Positions 21,230 to 29,959 of a DNA stretch of 64,000 bases are shown in pieces. How positions within the stretch are numbered: the stretch's first letter is position 1; the number at the start of each line of letters is the position of its first letter. This stretch comes from CAVOXO01 sp963700425. GTDB taxonomy: Bacteria > Actinomycetota > Acidimicrobiia > Acidimicrobiales > Microtrichaceae. The notes under the pieces were generated by a model, which did not search any database, was not told the DNA's origin, and was given only the letters and a program-made list of their open reading frames with translations. The position numbers and the translations under genes were made by a program. The stretch is taken from contig CAVOXO010000001.1 of assembly GCA_963700425.1 (NCBI GenBank), positions 930,001 through 994,000 on the forward strand, written 5' to 3'.

Positions 21230-22647
21230 CAGGAGTACCCGCCCACTCCGAACGGGTCGGAGAGGCCCAGCTTGCCGGGATTCATGATTCCGCGTGGATC
21301 AAGCGCGTCCTTGACCGACTGCAGGACCCCGAAGGAGGTGCCCAGGGCTTCGGCCATGAATCGGCCGCGGTTCAGACCGACGCCGTGGTGATGGCTGAGC
21401 GATCCGCCGGCGCCGAGAACCGCGCGGGTCCCTGCATCCCAGACCGAGCGGTAGTAGGCGTCCTTGGCGGCGGTCGTCTCCTCGGTCTTGGCGGCGAAGG
21501 TGAAGTAGAGGCACGCCCCGTCGGTGTAGGCGTGGGACTGGTGGGCGGACACGGCGAGTGTCCCCTCGGTGGAGGAGATCGCCGCGATGGTCGCGTCGTA
21601 GATGGCGTCGAGGCGAGACCACGGCGCCGAGATCTCCATGGTGTCGACGACGAGGCCGCCGCCGATGAGGCCCTCGAGTGCCGCGACGTCGTTTCGCTTG
21701 TCGAGCCAGGTGGCGACGAGCGACTCATCGAGTCGCGTGGCACCGCCGCACTCGTCCTCCACCACGGTCCAGGTGCCGTCGACCACTGCCTCGTCGCCCT
21801 CGTCCAACACGATGAGGGCGCTGCGGTCGGTACCCGTGTGGTAGTTGCGATCGCTCTCGATTCCGTCATAGAGGCGGAGGGCGGCGGGGGTCGCGCCGCG
21901 GCGGAGAATTCGCCTGCAGGCGTCGAGTCCTTCGGAGAACGAGTCGAACGACCAGGCACCCCGGCGCTCGTGTGTCGGCGCAGGGTGCAGCCGCAGGCGG
22001 GATCCCACGATGATTCCGAGGGTGCCTTCGGACCCGACGAAGAGCTGGGTCAGATCGGGACCGGCGGCCTGGCGGGGTTGGTCGCCGGTCGAGATGAGCG
22101 TGCCGTCGGCCAGGACCACGTCGAGACCCGACACGATGTCCTCGATCTTCCCGTAACGGGTCGACAACTGCCCCGCACCGCGGCAGGCGATCCACCCGCC
22201 GACAGTGGCCAGCGACATCGACTGGGGCCAGTGGCCTGCGGTGTAGCCGGCTTCTCGTAGCTCGGCTTCGAAGTGGTCGCCGAAGGTGCCGGGGGCGACG
22301 TCGACGATCATGGAGGCTTCGTCGAGATGGCGGATCCCCGAGATGTCGCACACGTCGAGAGCCACGCCACCGTGCAGGGGAATCGAGCCGCCGGACACCC
22401 CCGAGCGGCCCGCCACCGTGGTGAGGGGGACCGAGGCCTCGCTGCAGATGGAGGCGATCGCACGGACCTCGTCGATCCCGGAGGGGCGGCAGACCATTCC
22501 CGCCAGCGCCGCGACCTCGTTGTCGAGGGCCCAGCACATGGCGAGCGGCCACCAGTCCCGGCTGGTCTCGCTGAGGGTCCCGGGGTCGGTCGTGGTGTTC
22601 GCGCAGGCCGACTCGAGGCGGGCCGCGACGTCGGGGGGAATCGGCAC
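21229..22647 (-). CDS. FAD-binding oxidase, alkyldihydroxyacetonephosphate synthase (AGPS)-like
   Basis: A 472-aa flavoprotein of the VAO/PCMH type. The PP-loop reads VAGRSGVSGGSIPLHGG, then SLATVGGWIACRGAGQLSTRYGKIED and LFVGSEGTLGII. The C-terminus has GGSLSHHHGVGLNR; the His triad is the hallmark of AGPS, which swaps an acyl for an alkyl group in ether-lipid synthesis. Bacterial homologues are not all true AGPS, so activity is uncertain. GTG 22647 lacks a ribosome site. A leaderless-type TAGTAT precedes ATG 22747, and the intervening codons in a second frame (SAATLSAASAHLPATVVPIP) look protein-like, so the true start may be 22747 with a one-base error near 22690. Confidence 0.82.
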   Translation of the reverse strand: MPIPPDVAARLESACANTTTDPGTLSETSRDWWPLAMCWALDNEVAALAGMVCRPSGIDEVRAIASICSEASVPLTTVAGRSGVSGGSIPLHGGVALDVCDISGIRHLDEASMIVDVAPGTFGDHFEAELREAGYTAGHWPQSMSLATVGGWIACRGAGQLSTRYGKIEDIVSGLDVVLADGTLISTGDQPRQAAGPDLTQLFVGSEGTLGIIVGSRLRLHPAPTHERRGAWSFDSFSEGLDACRRILRRGATPAALRLYDGIESDRNYHTGTDRSALIVLDEGDEAVVDGTWTVVEDECGGATRLDESLVATWLDKRNDVAALEGLIGGGLVVDTMEISAPWSRLDAIYDATIAAISSTEGTLAVSAHQSHAYTDGACLYFTFAAKTEETTAAKDAYYRSVWDAGTRAVLGAGGSLSHHHGVGLNRGRFMAEALGTSFGVLQSVKDALDPRGIMNPGKLGLSDPFGVGGYS

Positions 22648-22758
22648 GACCGTGGCCGGCAGGTGAGCCGACGCCGCGGACAGCGTCGCCGCCGAGGTCG
22701 ATGGGTGCGGTGGGACGGCCGGGGCCGGGAACGGGTGCCTGGGTCATGGCGCCCGATA

Positions 22759-23740
22759 CTACGGGCCGCTCCGATCGGCGGTCTCAGGGCGGCCGGTATC
22801 GGCGCGGATCACGCCGGCCACGATCTCAGCGGTGGCAGCGTGTGAGTGGATGTTGGGGTGGAGGGCCAGGCCGGGAGGGTCGAGGGTGAGACCGTTCACC
22901 CACGCGCTGCGGGGTGGCTCGCAGGCGTCGTGGCCGATGCTCGGCGTGTAGATGTCGATGAAGTGGTGGCCCGCCGCGTCGGCCTCATCGCGAATCATGG
23001 CGTTCATCTCCACGAACTTGTCGCGGAGGTAGGTCACGTCGGGGGCCAACAGGGGCACGCTCGGCCAGCAGCCGATGCCGTCGTCGGGGAGGGCGGTCGG
23101 GTAGCCGATCACGTAGATCGAGGCGTTCGGCGCCGCGGTTCGGACCGCAGCGAACGCCTCGGCCACGTTCGTCCGGGCCTTCTCGATCCGCTCGGTCAAC
23201 CGATCGACCCCGTTCTCGGTCAGTCCCTCCACGCACGGCCGGCCGAACGGTGGTGGGCCCAGCGGCACCGACAACAGGTTCATGCAACGGATGGCGACGC
23301 CCGAGAAGCCGACGTCGTTGCCGCCGATCCCGATGGTCACCAGCGTCGTCGCCGTGTCGAGAGCGTCGAGCTGGGGGGCGGCGCGCCCCGAGTGTGGCCT
23401 TCTGGGAGTCGAAGAGATCGTCGGTGTCGGCGCCGCCGCAGCTCACATCGACGAACTCGCCGACGTCGAGGATCTGTGCGACCAGGCTCGGGAAGTTGTG
23501 GTCGGATCGGCCGCAGTCGATGGGGGAACCGACGATGCCGGAAATCAGCGGGCCCGAGACCCACGAGTCGCCGAGCGAGACGTACTTCGTCGGGCCACGG
23601 GCTTCCGGCCGCAGCGATCCGGGACCGGGAGCACAGGCGACCGCGAGAGTGGCAGCGGCGGCCACCACGGCCAGGCACACCCGTGTTCGCCGTGCTCCGC
23701 CCGACACCCCCGTGCCCCCTGTTGTCGACTCGCTACCCAC
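22759..23740 (-). CDS. SGNH/GDSL hydrolase, lipoprotein (one frameshift)
   Basis: Secreted esterase or lipase. GTG 23740 starts an Arg-containing signal peptide, with lipobox LAVAC near residue 36. Block I is YVSLGDSWVSG (nucleophile Ser in GDS), and the Asp-Cys-Gly region (SCGGADTDDL) follows. The frame breaks at about 23392 by one extra base; beyond it lies TIGIGGNDVGFS (block III, GxND), the Gly-rich oxyanion motif, and LALHPNIHSHAA, holding the block V Asp/His equivalents. Domain order and length (about 327 aa) match the SGNH family fully once restored. Next to the AGPS-like oxidase and glycerol kinase, it may act on glycerolipids (inference). Confidence 0.85.
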
Positions 23741-23857
23741 GCCTTCGCGATCACTCCGACGATACCCGGAGTTTCCGGCGATGGAGCGTTGTCGGAGCGG
23801 GTCGGTGGGGAAGGTGTCAGGTGAGGAAATCCGCCCGGATGGCCGATGCGCCGGCGG

Positions 23858-24203
23858 TCAGCCGGTACGGACGTTTCCGGTGATTCCGGTGCGGTACCAC
23901 TCGTCGTAGTGAACCCACTCGGGTTCGTCGTGAACCAGGGATCGCAGACTCCTGAACCAACGTTCGGTTTCCTCACGTCGGTTGTTCAACTCCGCCTCTT
24001 CGGCAGGCGACCGGGTCTCATCGACCTCGGCGAACTCGGCGAGGATCATGTACTGGCCGGGGTTGTCGCGATCAGCGAGCAGCCGCGTGCCGATGTAGCC
24101 CATGATCGGGAGCGCCGGCTTGACCCGCATCCCATTCCGCCAACAGTTCTGCGAGCTCCTCGGGTCTGTCGGATCTGATCCTGATGGCCTGGGTGAATCT
24201 CAC
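23858..24203 (-). CDS. Small dimeric alpha-beta-barrel protein, monooxygenase-like (one frameshift)
   Basis: About 115 aa. GTG 24203, with GGGAGCGAG upstream, starts VRFTQAIRIRSDRPEELAELLAEWDAG; one extra C in the run at 24108-24110 breaks the frame, after which MGYIGTRLLADRDNPGQYMILAEF and EETERWFRSLRSLVHDEPEW continue to the TGA at 23858. The beta-alpha-beta-beta pattern resembles antibiotic biosynthesis monooxygenase/EthD-like ferredoxin folds. The start overlaps the stop of the COQ4-like gene (GTGA), so translation is coupled and the two products probably work together. Function unknown. Confidence 0.7.
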
Positions 24204-25321
24204 GGTCTCGCTCCCTCGGTCCCTTGGTCTCGATCGTCCGAGGCGGCTGACGCCGCGAACTGCTGTTGGAGTTCCGACATGCCGTCGAGATCGAATGCGC
24301 TCGACGAGCCGTTGTCGGTGGCACCCGACGACTTCGGGGGGATGCCGAGTTGATCCCGCACGTCACCCAAGCTCAGGTGGGCGTGGTCGTGGTAGTCGAT
24401 CTCGAGTAGATCGGTCCGGAGCGTCGTGCAGAGCACTGCGCCGCGGCGCAACGCATCGGCGAGCCGGATGTGCATCGCCGCACTGTCCAATCGACGCTGT
24501 TTGAGGTCGCTCGTGAAGAAGCCCGCATCAGCGACGTAGCCGGTTTCGAACAGGCCGATCAAGGTCGTGAGCCAGGCGAAGCCCTTGGGATCGGGATCCG
24601 CACTGCCGATCATGGCGAACACCTCGATCTCTCCCGAGAGGTTGGTTCCGTAGTCGGCCAGGACGTGCACGAAGTCGTGTTGGGCCAGGTAGGCGGACGC
24701 TCCTCCTTGCGAACCGGGAAGGCTGAAGCCACGACCCCGATACATCTCCCAGACGCTCCGTCCGAGCGTACCGTCGTCGAGTTGCTCGAACACGGCCCAG
24801 CGGCGGGCCAACTCCGGATCGGTCGCCCCGGGCGAGAGTTGATCGGGGAGCTTCACCTCGGTCCTCAGCTGATCCATCCTCGCTGCTTCCCAATGATCGG
24901 CGAAGCCGCTGCGGTGCAGGTCGAGCCAGGCGAGGCCGAACGCCCCCTGGGCATAGCGCCGAGCGACGCGCACGAACTGGTCGTCGACCCCGAGCGCGTC
25001 GGCATACACCGCCACCCGTCGGGCGACGTCGGCGGGCAACGGCCGCAGGATCAGTTCGCCCAGCACCATGAGATGGACGATGCGCTGGAGGAATTCGGGA
25101 TCGTGGCCGGCCAGGGCCGCCGCCGTATCCGCCGGGCTCAGAGGCTCCAACGCGTCGAAGTCGACCGAGACTCCCATCAGAGCGTCGAGGACGGCGGAGA
25201 GAAGGCTGGCCTGGACAGGCTCGAGTCGGTTGTCGGGAGCGACAGCCGTCGCGATGCCACGTGCGATGTGCTGCACCTCATCGGGTGACATCGCATATGG
25301 AGCCGGCTGAACCGCGGACAC
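24200..25321 (-). CDS. COQ4-like domain protein
   Basis: About 373 aa. The central part reads YLAQHDFVHVLADYGTNLSGEIEVFAMI, matching the HDxxH motif and following acidic helix of COQ4 (ubiquinone assembly factor, Zn-binding HDxxH). An N-terminal half rich in Leu and Ala (PEFLQRIVHLMVLGELILRPLP) is an alpha-helical bundle. GTG 25321 has GGGGAG six bases before it and is preferred; ATG 25291 is another candidate, and the frame is open upstream to 25609. Actinobacteria use menaquinone, so a COQ4-type fold here suggests a quinone or isoprenoid lipid role other than ubiquinone (inference). Coupled to the small downstream gene and divergent from padR. Confidence 0.68.
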   Translation of the reverse strand: MSAVQPAPYAMSPDEVQHIARGIATAVAPDNRLEPVQASLLSAVLDALMGVSVDFDALEPLSPADTAAALAGHDPEFLQRIVHLMVLGELILRPLPADVARRVAVYADALGVDDQFVRVARRYAQGAFGLAWLDLHRSGFADHWEAARMDQLRTEVKLPDQLSPGATDPELARRWAVFEQLDDGTLGRSVWEMYRGRGFSLPGSQGGASAYLAQHDFVHVLADYGTNLSGEIEVFAMIGSADPDPKGFAWLTTLIGLFETGYVADAGFFTSDLKQRRLDSAAMHIRLADALRRGAVLCTTLRTDLLEIDYHDHAHLSLGDVRDQLGIPPKSSGATDNGSSSAFDLDGMSELQQQFAASAASDDRDQGTEGARP

Positions 25322-25372
25322 GCCACTCTCCCCGTCGATCCTCACGATGATAGCTGTCACCCGAGCGGCGCC

Positions 25373-25419
25373 TTCGGCGATGAGCGCCACCACCGCTGCG
25401 GACTCTCCGCCGAACCGCC
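25373..25419. repeat. 47-bp imperfect direct repeat shared with glpD (copy 1)
   Basis: This segment matches 28532-28578 at 43 of 47 positions, including an exact 25-base run at its left end and an exact 13-base run at its right. Copy 2 lies inside glpD and encodes part of its C-terminal domain; copy 1 lies in the leader of the COQ4-like gene, in frame with it. The same orientation and frame suggest a glpD-derived fragment. Confidence 0.7.
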
Positions 25420-25471
25420 ACGCGAGATCCCGACGTGTCGGTTCGGGGTCGTCGACCGGCCCGGCTCCTGC

Positions 25472-25499
25472 TTGACTATCTATCGTAAGCCGATATAGT
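25472..25499 (+). promoter_or_regulatory. padR promoter with overlapping operator
   Basis: A -35 box TTGACT (25472-25477) and -10 box TATAGT (25494-25499) are separated by 16 bases, close to consensus. The spacer and -10 contain the inverted repeat TATCG-N5-CGATA, placed so that a dimeric repressor would cover the -10. PadR regulators commonly repress their own operon, so this is a likely autoregulatory site. Confidence 0.7.
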
Positions 25500-25547
25500 G
25501 GGTGCCGATAGAGCTTGACCGGACCACCGCAGGAGGGAATCGCCACC

Positions 25548-25937
25548 ATGTCAGCGACCGCCCGTGAGCCCAGCGAGATGCTCCCGCTCCCCACCTCGCA
25601 GCTCCACATCCTCTTGGCATTGGCCGACGGCGAGAAGCATGGCTACGCGATCATGGGCGAGATTTCCGAGATGACCGGGGGCGACGTGACGATGGGTCCC
25701 GGAACGCTCTACGGCGCGATCAAGCGGATGCTGCAGGCCGGTCTCATCGAGGAGACCGACGAAAGGCCGGACCCGCACCTCGACGACGAGCGGCGCCGCT
25801 ACTACCGGGTCACCGGGTTCGGCCTCGAGGTCGTGGAAGCCGAGACGGTCCGGATGGAGAGCATCGTCCGAACCGCCCGGAAGAAGCGGATCGATGCGCA
25901 TCGCCCCCTCCCGGGCCTCGCCGGAGGTGCCACATGA
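25548..25937 (+). CDS. PadR family transcriptional regulator
   Basis: A 129-aa protein. ATG 25548 has AGGAGGG about 10 bases upstream. The winged helix reads HILLALADGEKHGYAIMGEI and GPGTLYGAIKRMLQAGLIEE, then DERRRYYRVTGFG, the wing. It belongs to the short PadR form with one C-terminal helix for dimerisation. The stop overlaps the start of the next gene by 4 bases (ATGA), the common pairing of a PadR repressor with a membrane protein it controls. Ligand unknown. Confidence 0.93.
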   Translation: MSATAREPSEMLPLPTSQLHILLALADGEKHGYAIMGEISEMTGGDVTMGPGTLYGAIKRMLQAGLIEETDERPDPHLDDERRRYYRVTGFGLEVVEAETVRMESIVRTARKKRIDAHRPLPGLAGGAT

Positions 25938-26506
25938 GTGTTCACGAGCGCATCTACCGGGTCCTCCTGATGGCGTATCCCGCAGAGCACCGGGACGCCT
26001 ACGGCGAGCCGATGACCCAGTTGCTGCGGGACCGCATCCGAGACGAAGGCGGCGGTGTCCGCACCGCGCTCGTGTGGGCCGACGTCATTGCCGATCTCGC
26101 GCGGTCGGCTCTCATCGAGCGAACGGAGACGACCATGGACACCATCAAGACCGGGTGGTGGCGATTCGCCGCGGGGCTCGTCGCCTCGGTACTGGCCATC
26201 GGGGCAGTCGGCGTGCTCGCCGAGCCCGGTCCCGGCCCGTGGTACACGACGGTCTCCGGTGGAGCTGCGTTGATTCTCGGCCCGATCCTGATCGTGGCGG
26301 GACTGCTCGTGCGCCACCGGAACACCATCAGGGGAAACTTGATGATCGCAGTGGGAGTACTGCCGGGCGTGGCCGCAACGGTGCTGTTCTGGTTCCCACC
26401 GGCTCTGGCGTTCGGCCTCCTCTCGACGTCGGTGCTCATCGCGGCCGTCGCCGATGCCGGCCACCGTCAGAACGCGCAGCGGGTGCCCGGCCGACCGTTG
26501 GTCTAG
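25934..26506 (+). CDS. PadR-associated membrane protein
   Basis: A 190-aa protein. Residues 1-70 are soluble and start with MSVHERIYRVLLMAYPAEHRDAYGE, the conserved amphipathic prefix seen in membrane proteins encoded beside PadR regulators. Four hydrophobic helices follow (AAGLVASVLAIGAVGVLA; GGAALILGPILIVAGLLV; MIAVGVLPGVAATVLFWF; AFGLLSTSVLIAAVA). The start overlaps padR by 4 bases, so it is coupled and presumably under the same operator. Function unknown; stress or envelope sensing is plausible from context only. Confidence 0.8.
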   Translation: MSVHERIYRVLLMAYPAEHRDAYGEPMTQLLRDRIRDEGGGVRTALVWADVIADLARSALIERTETTMDTIKTGWWRFAAGLVASVLAIGAVGVLAEPGPGPWYTTVSGGAALILGPILIVAGLLVRHRNTIRGNLMIAVGVLPGVAATVLFWFPPALAFGLLSTSVLIAAVADAGHRQNAQRVPGRPLV

Positions 26507-26553
26507 CCCCCGATCCACCAACGGGTTCCGCCGGACGGGCACACTCGTTGTCG

Positions 26554-27246
26554 ATGTCGTGGTTCCTTGCTCCCTCGCTCGCGCAACTCCTTCGTCAGGT
26601 CGACTCGGCCTACCCGTACCGGGATCGCTCGAGTGACGGCACCATCGGTGATCCCGAACACGTGGGCCGTGTTTCGGACCACAACCCTGACGCCTCCGGC
26701 GAAGTACTTGCCATCGATGTCACCGACGATCCCGATACGGGTTTCGACATCGACAACTGGATGCGCCGCCAGGTCGCCGAAGGGCCCGACCCGCGCATCA
26801 AGTACATGATCTCGGACTGGGAGATCTGGTCCTCTGCTCGTGCCGGTGAGGGGTGGCGGGTCTACACCGGCCCCAACCCCCACACCCGACACGGGCACCT
26901 GTCCGCCCACAAACACAACAGCGGTGACACGTCGCCGTGGTGGTACGTCGCCGAACCCGAACCCGAACCCCTACCTCTCCCGCCCATCGACGAGGACGAC
27001 ATCATGACCCGACTCTTCCGACATCCCTCCGGTGCCACGATGCGCATCGACGGAGCGTTCTTCTACGACTACACCGACGGCTACCCCGACGACCCCAAGG
27101 TCGACACGTTCATCGCCGGGACGCCCATCGAGGCCATCGACGACCGGACGTGGGTCGCGATCCGGTCGGGACGAGTGGACTCCAACCGACTTCGCGCCGC
27201 CACGGAAGCTGCGACCACCTTCGAGGAGCCGGTTCGGAGCCTCTGA
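26554..27246 (+). CDS. Phage endolysin-like peptidoglycan hydrolase (stand-alone)
   Basis: A 230-aa protein. MSWFLAPSLAQLLRQVDSAYP followed by SDGTIGDPEHVGRVSDHNPD and GEVLAIDVTDDP is the N-terminal signature of actinophage endolysin and peptidase-like proteins; the SDHxPD and later HTRHGHLSAH supply Asp and His residues that would bind zinc, as in D-Ala-D-Ala peptidases of the M15 type. After a Pro/Glu linker (EPEPEPLPLPP) there is an 80-residue C-terminal region of unknown type. No signal peptide is seen. No other phage genes lie nearby, so this is a domesticated or transferred single gene rather than a prophage. Confidence 0.72.
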   Translation: MSWFLAPSLAQLLRQVDSAYPYRDRSSDGTIGDPEHVGRVSDHNPDASGEVLAIDVTDDPDTGFDIDNWMRRQVAEGPDPRIKYMISDWEIWSSARAGEGWRVYTGPNPHTRHGHLSAHKHNSGDTSPWWYVAEPEPEPLPLPPIDEDDIMTRLFRHPSGATMRIDGAFFYDYTDGYPDDPKVDTFIAGTPIEAIDDRTWVAIRSGRVDSNRLRAATEAATTFEEPVRSL

Positions 27247-27263
27247 CCGGCGGAGGCATTCGG

Positions 27264-28112
27264 GTGAGCCTGTCCACAGGAAGTGATCGCCCCGGCTTTC
27301 CCGAGGAGCCGCTCGGCTATCCGGGCCGGGCCCCCTCGGTCTCGGGTCTCATCGCGGGTGGTGAGTTCCACGAACTCCGGCTGAGTCATGGGAGTCGTCT
27401 GGGGCGGGCGGCCACGATGATCGGGCCGACCGAGATCGACGGCCTCGACGAACCGGTGTCTCTGGATGCTGCCCTGCTGGTGTGCCGTGCCTCACCTATG
27501 GCGTCGCGCTTCCCCGTTCTGGCGGTCGGATCCAACGCTTCGCCGGATCAGTTGCGCGGCAAGTTCGCCGCGGCATCGGTATCCCAGGTGGTTCCGCTGA
27601 CCAGGGCGGCGGTGTCCGGACTCCGACCCGGTCACTCCGCACACGTCAGCCGGCCCGGCTATGTACCCGCCGCTCCGGTGAGAGACGGGGAGAGTCGCGC
27701 CGAGCTGTTCGTGCTCTGGCTGGATGCCGAGCAGATGGCTGCGCTCGACGACTCAGAACCGAACTACCGACGTGCGTGCCTGGATCCCGAGGCTCACGCC
27801 GTCCGCCTCGTGTCGGGGGAATTGCTCTCGAGATGTGGCGTGTACGACAGCAGGTGGGGGGTTCTCGCACTCGACCGGCTGAGGCCCCTTGATCTCACGG
27901 ATCAGTCGGCGTTGTTGGGGGATCTGCTCGACCGTTCCTCGAGGCTCGCGCTCATCGCCGGCGACGACGCGAAGGCGTGGATCCAGCGGTGCGGGACCGA
28001 TGGCGGCGTGCGCGATCGGGTTCGCGAGTGCTTCATGGCAGAAGGCTGGACCATCTCGGCCGGCCCCGCCGTATCGGTCGACGAATCGCTTCGACCGTAT
28101 GGCGACGGCTGA
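27264..28112 (+). CDS. Gamma-glutamylcyclotransferase-fold-like hypothetical protein
   Basis: A 282-aa protein; GTG 27264 has GGAGG upstream and lies 17 bases after the endolysin-like gene. The central segment FPVLAVGSNASPDQLRGKF resembles the YGSNL phosphate-loop of gamma-glutamylcyclotransferase folds, and EAHAVRLVSGELLSRCGVYDS lies where the fold's barrel closes. The match is short and the rest is not recognised, so enzymatic activity is uncertain. Confidence 0.55.
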   Translation: MSLSTGSDRPGFPEEPLGYPGRAPSVSGLIAGGEFHELRLSHGSRLGRAATMIGPTEIDGLDEPVSLDAALLVCRASPMASRFPVLAVGSNASPDQLRGKFAAASVSQVVPLTRAAVSGLRPGHSAHVSRPGYVPAAPVRDGESRAELFVLWLDAEQMAALDDSEPNYRRACLDPEAHAVRLVSGELLSRCGVYDSRWGVLALDRLRPLDLTDQSALLGDLLDRSSRLALIAGDDAKAWIQRCGTDGGVRDRVRECFMAEGWTISAGPAVSVDESLRPYGDG

Positions 28113-28216
28113 TTCGTGCCACAGAATGTCGACGTCACCGACGTATCGCCGGTCGGTCCGACGCGTCGCGCGGTGAGTCGTCTGGCGCCGTCCTCTGCCG
28201 CATTGCGGACGCGAAC

Positions 28217-29906
28217 TCAGCGGGCGACGTGCACCCGATCGGCGTCTTCGGCGCCGTCGAGTCCGCCGGCGACCCTTTCGGCGAGGACCCAACCGCGGAA
28301 CTCGTCGGCCGACGCGGCCGCCTCGGTGTCACTCCAGCCCAGTTCGGGGGCCATGAGTTCGGCGACGCGGTCGGCCGCGGCCACGGCGGACGCGGCACCG
28401 AAGATCCGGGCACGGGTGCGACGTGAGAGCACATCGTCGACCGATCGGGCCATCTCGAATCGGGCGGCGAACACCACCTCGGCCTCGAGGTAGGGGAGGC
28501 CCTCGCACAGCTTGGCCGCGAGCTCGGGTCGTTCGGCGATGAGCGCCACCACCGCTCTGGCCTCGCCGCCGAACCGCCCGGCCAGGTGTGCGATGTCGTC
28601 GTCGTCGAGTCCGTGACGATCGCGCATGGCGGACACCGACTCGAACCCGTCTGCCCCTCTCAGGCGAAGCTTCTTGGTGCGGGTGCGACGCGCGCCCGGA
28701 GGCGCAGAATCGCCGAGGATCGACACGATCTCGTCGACGGTGTCGGCCGCCATCCGACGATAGGTCGTCAACTTCCCGCCGGTGATGGTCACCACGTCGG
28801 ACGCCGAGCGCAACACCTTGTGGCGTCGAGAGAGATCGGCCGTTCGCCCCGATGACGCGGCCTTGACGAGGGGACGCAACCCCGCCCAGGTGCCGACGAT
28901 GTCGGTGCGGGTGATGCGGGTGGTGGACACGTCGTTGATGGCCTCGAGGAGGTAGTCGATGTCCTCGGGGGTGCACTGGGGGTCGTCGAGGGGCCCGTCG
29001 TAGTCGGTGTCGGTGGTCCCGATGTAGCAGAGCTCGCCATGGGGGACGACGAAGACGCTCCGCCGGTCCTTCCTGACGGGGATCACTGCGGCGATGGTGT
29101 TCCGCACCAGGCGGTGAGGAACGGTGATGTGGACGCCCTTGGCGGGGCGGATCGAATCGGGGTCGACCCGCTCGTCCATCTGTCGCACCTCGTCGGACCA
29201 GACGCCTGCCGCGTTCACGACCGATCTGGTGGAGATGGCGATGGACTCGCCGTCTGCGTCGACGATGACGTGGGATGCGGCGCCGTCTCCACCGTGGCGG
29301 ATCTCGGATGACGCCGACCCGGTTCGCCACGACTGCGCCGTGGTGGAGAGCAGCCGTCCGCAGCAGAGCCACGACGAGCCGGGAGTCGTCGGTCGCCGCG
29401 TCGTAGAAGAGATAGCCGGACACCAGACGATCCGGCGCCAACGTGGGCACGTACTCGAGGGCCTCGTCCTTGTCGACGCGCTTGTGGAACTTTCCGATCC
29501 GGAATCCGCCCGTCACGTCGTAGGCGAGCATCGCCGTGCCGAGGACCCGCGAGATCTTGGCGGGGACCACTCCGCCCTTGCCGAACATGGGGAGCAGGAA
29601 CGGCATCAGCTCCACGATGTGGGGTGCGTTGCGCAGAAGGCGCTGGCGCTCGTGGAGTGCCTCGTACACCAGGCCCACCTCGCCCTGCTGCAGATACCGC
29701 AGGCCGCCATGGACGAGCTTCGACGACTTCGACGACGTTCCGGAGCTGAAGTCGTCCCGCTCGACCAGAGCGGTTCGAAGACCCCTCGACGCCGCGTCGA
29801 GAGCCACGCCCGCACCGGTGACGCCGCCGCCGATGACCACGACATCGAAGTGGTCGTCTCGGAGGCTGTTGAGGGATGTGCTGCGGTCGAACGGTGAAAG
29901 TGCCAC
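28217..29906 (-). CDS. glpD: FAD-dependent glycerol-3-phosphate dehydrogenase (one frameshift)
   Basis: Membrane-associated flavoenzyme that oxidises sn-glycerol-3-phosphate to dihydroxyacetone phosphate and reduces quinone. The FAD dinucleotide fold is FDVVVIGGGVTGAGVALDAASRG, followed by ALVERDDFSSGTSSKSSKLVHGG and LRYLQQGEV, all GlpD hallmarks. The frame breaks at about 29306 by one extra base; restored, the next part reads STRSVVNAAGVWSDEV and PAKGVHITVPH, followed by the GlpD C-terminal helical domain (about 563 aa in all). GTG 29906 is the best-supported start, without a clear ribosome site; ATG 29933 is another option. Divergent from the Fur-type gene. It probably works with the kinase at 19231. 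Confidence 0.92.
28532..28578. repeat. 47-bp imperfect direct repeat (copy 2, inside glpD)
   Basis: Counterpart of 25373-25419 with 43 of 47 matches. It encodes RFGGEARAVVALIAE on the reverse strand, part of the glpD C-terminal domain, so this is probably the parental copy. Confidence 0.7.
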
Positions 29907-29924
29907 ATCATGAGTCTGACACTT

Positions 29925-29940
29925 GTTACCCATGGGTAAC
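29925..29940. promoter_or_regulatory. 16-bp perfect palindrome in the glpD-fur intergenic region
   Basis: GTTACCCATGGGTAAC reads the same on both strands. It lies 19 bases upstream of the glpD GTG at 29906 and about 67 bases upstream of the fur start, where a repressor or activator of either gene would bind. No family can be assigned from the motif alone. Confidence 0.55.
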
Positions 29941-29959
29941 GAGCAGATTCCCGATTTTG

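Noticed and set aside
26507..28112. Prophage remnant around the endolysin-like gene
   Set aside because: Neighbouring genes are a PadR regulator, a membrane protein and a GGCT-like protein; no integrase, capsid, tail or attachment-site duplication is present.
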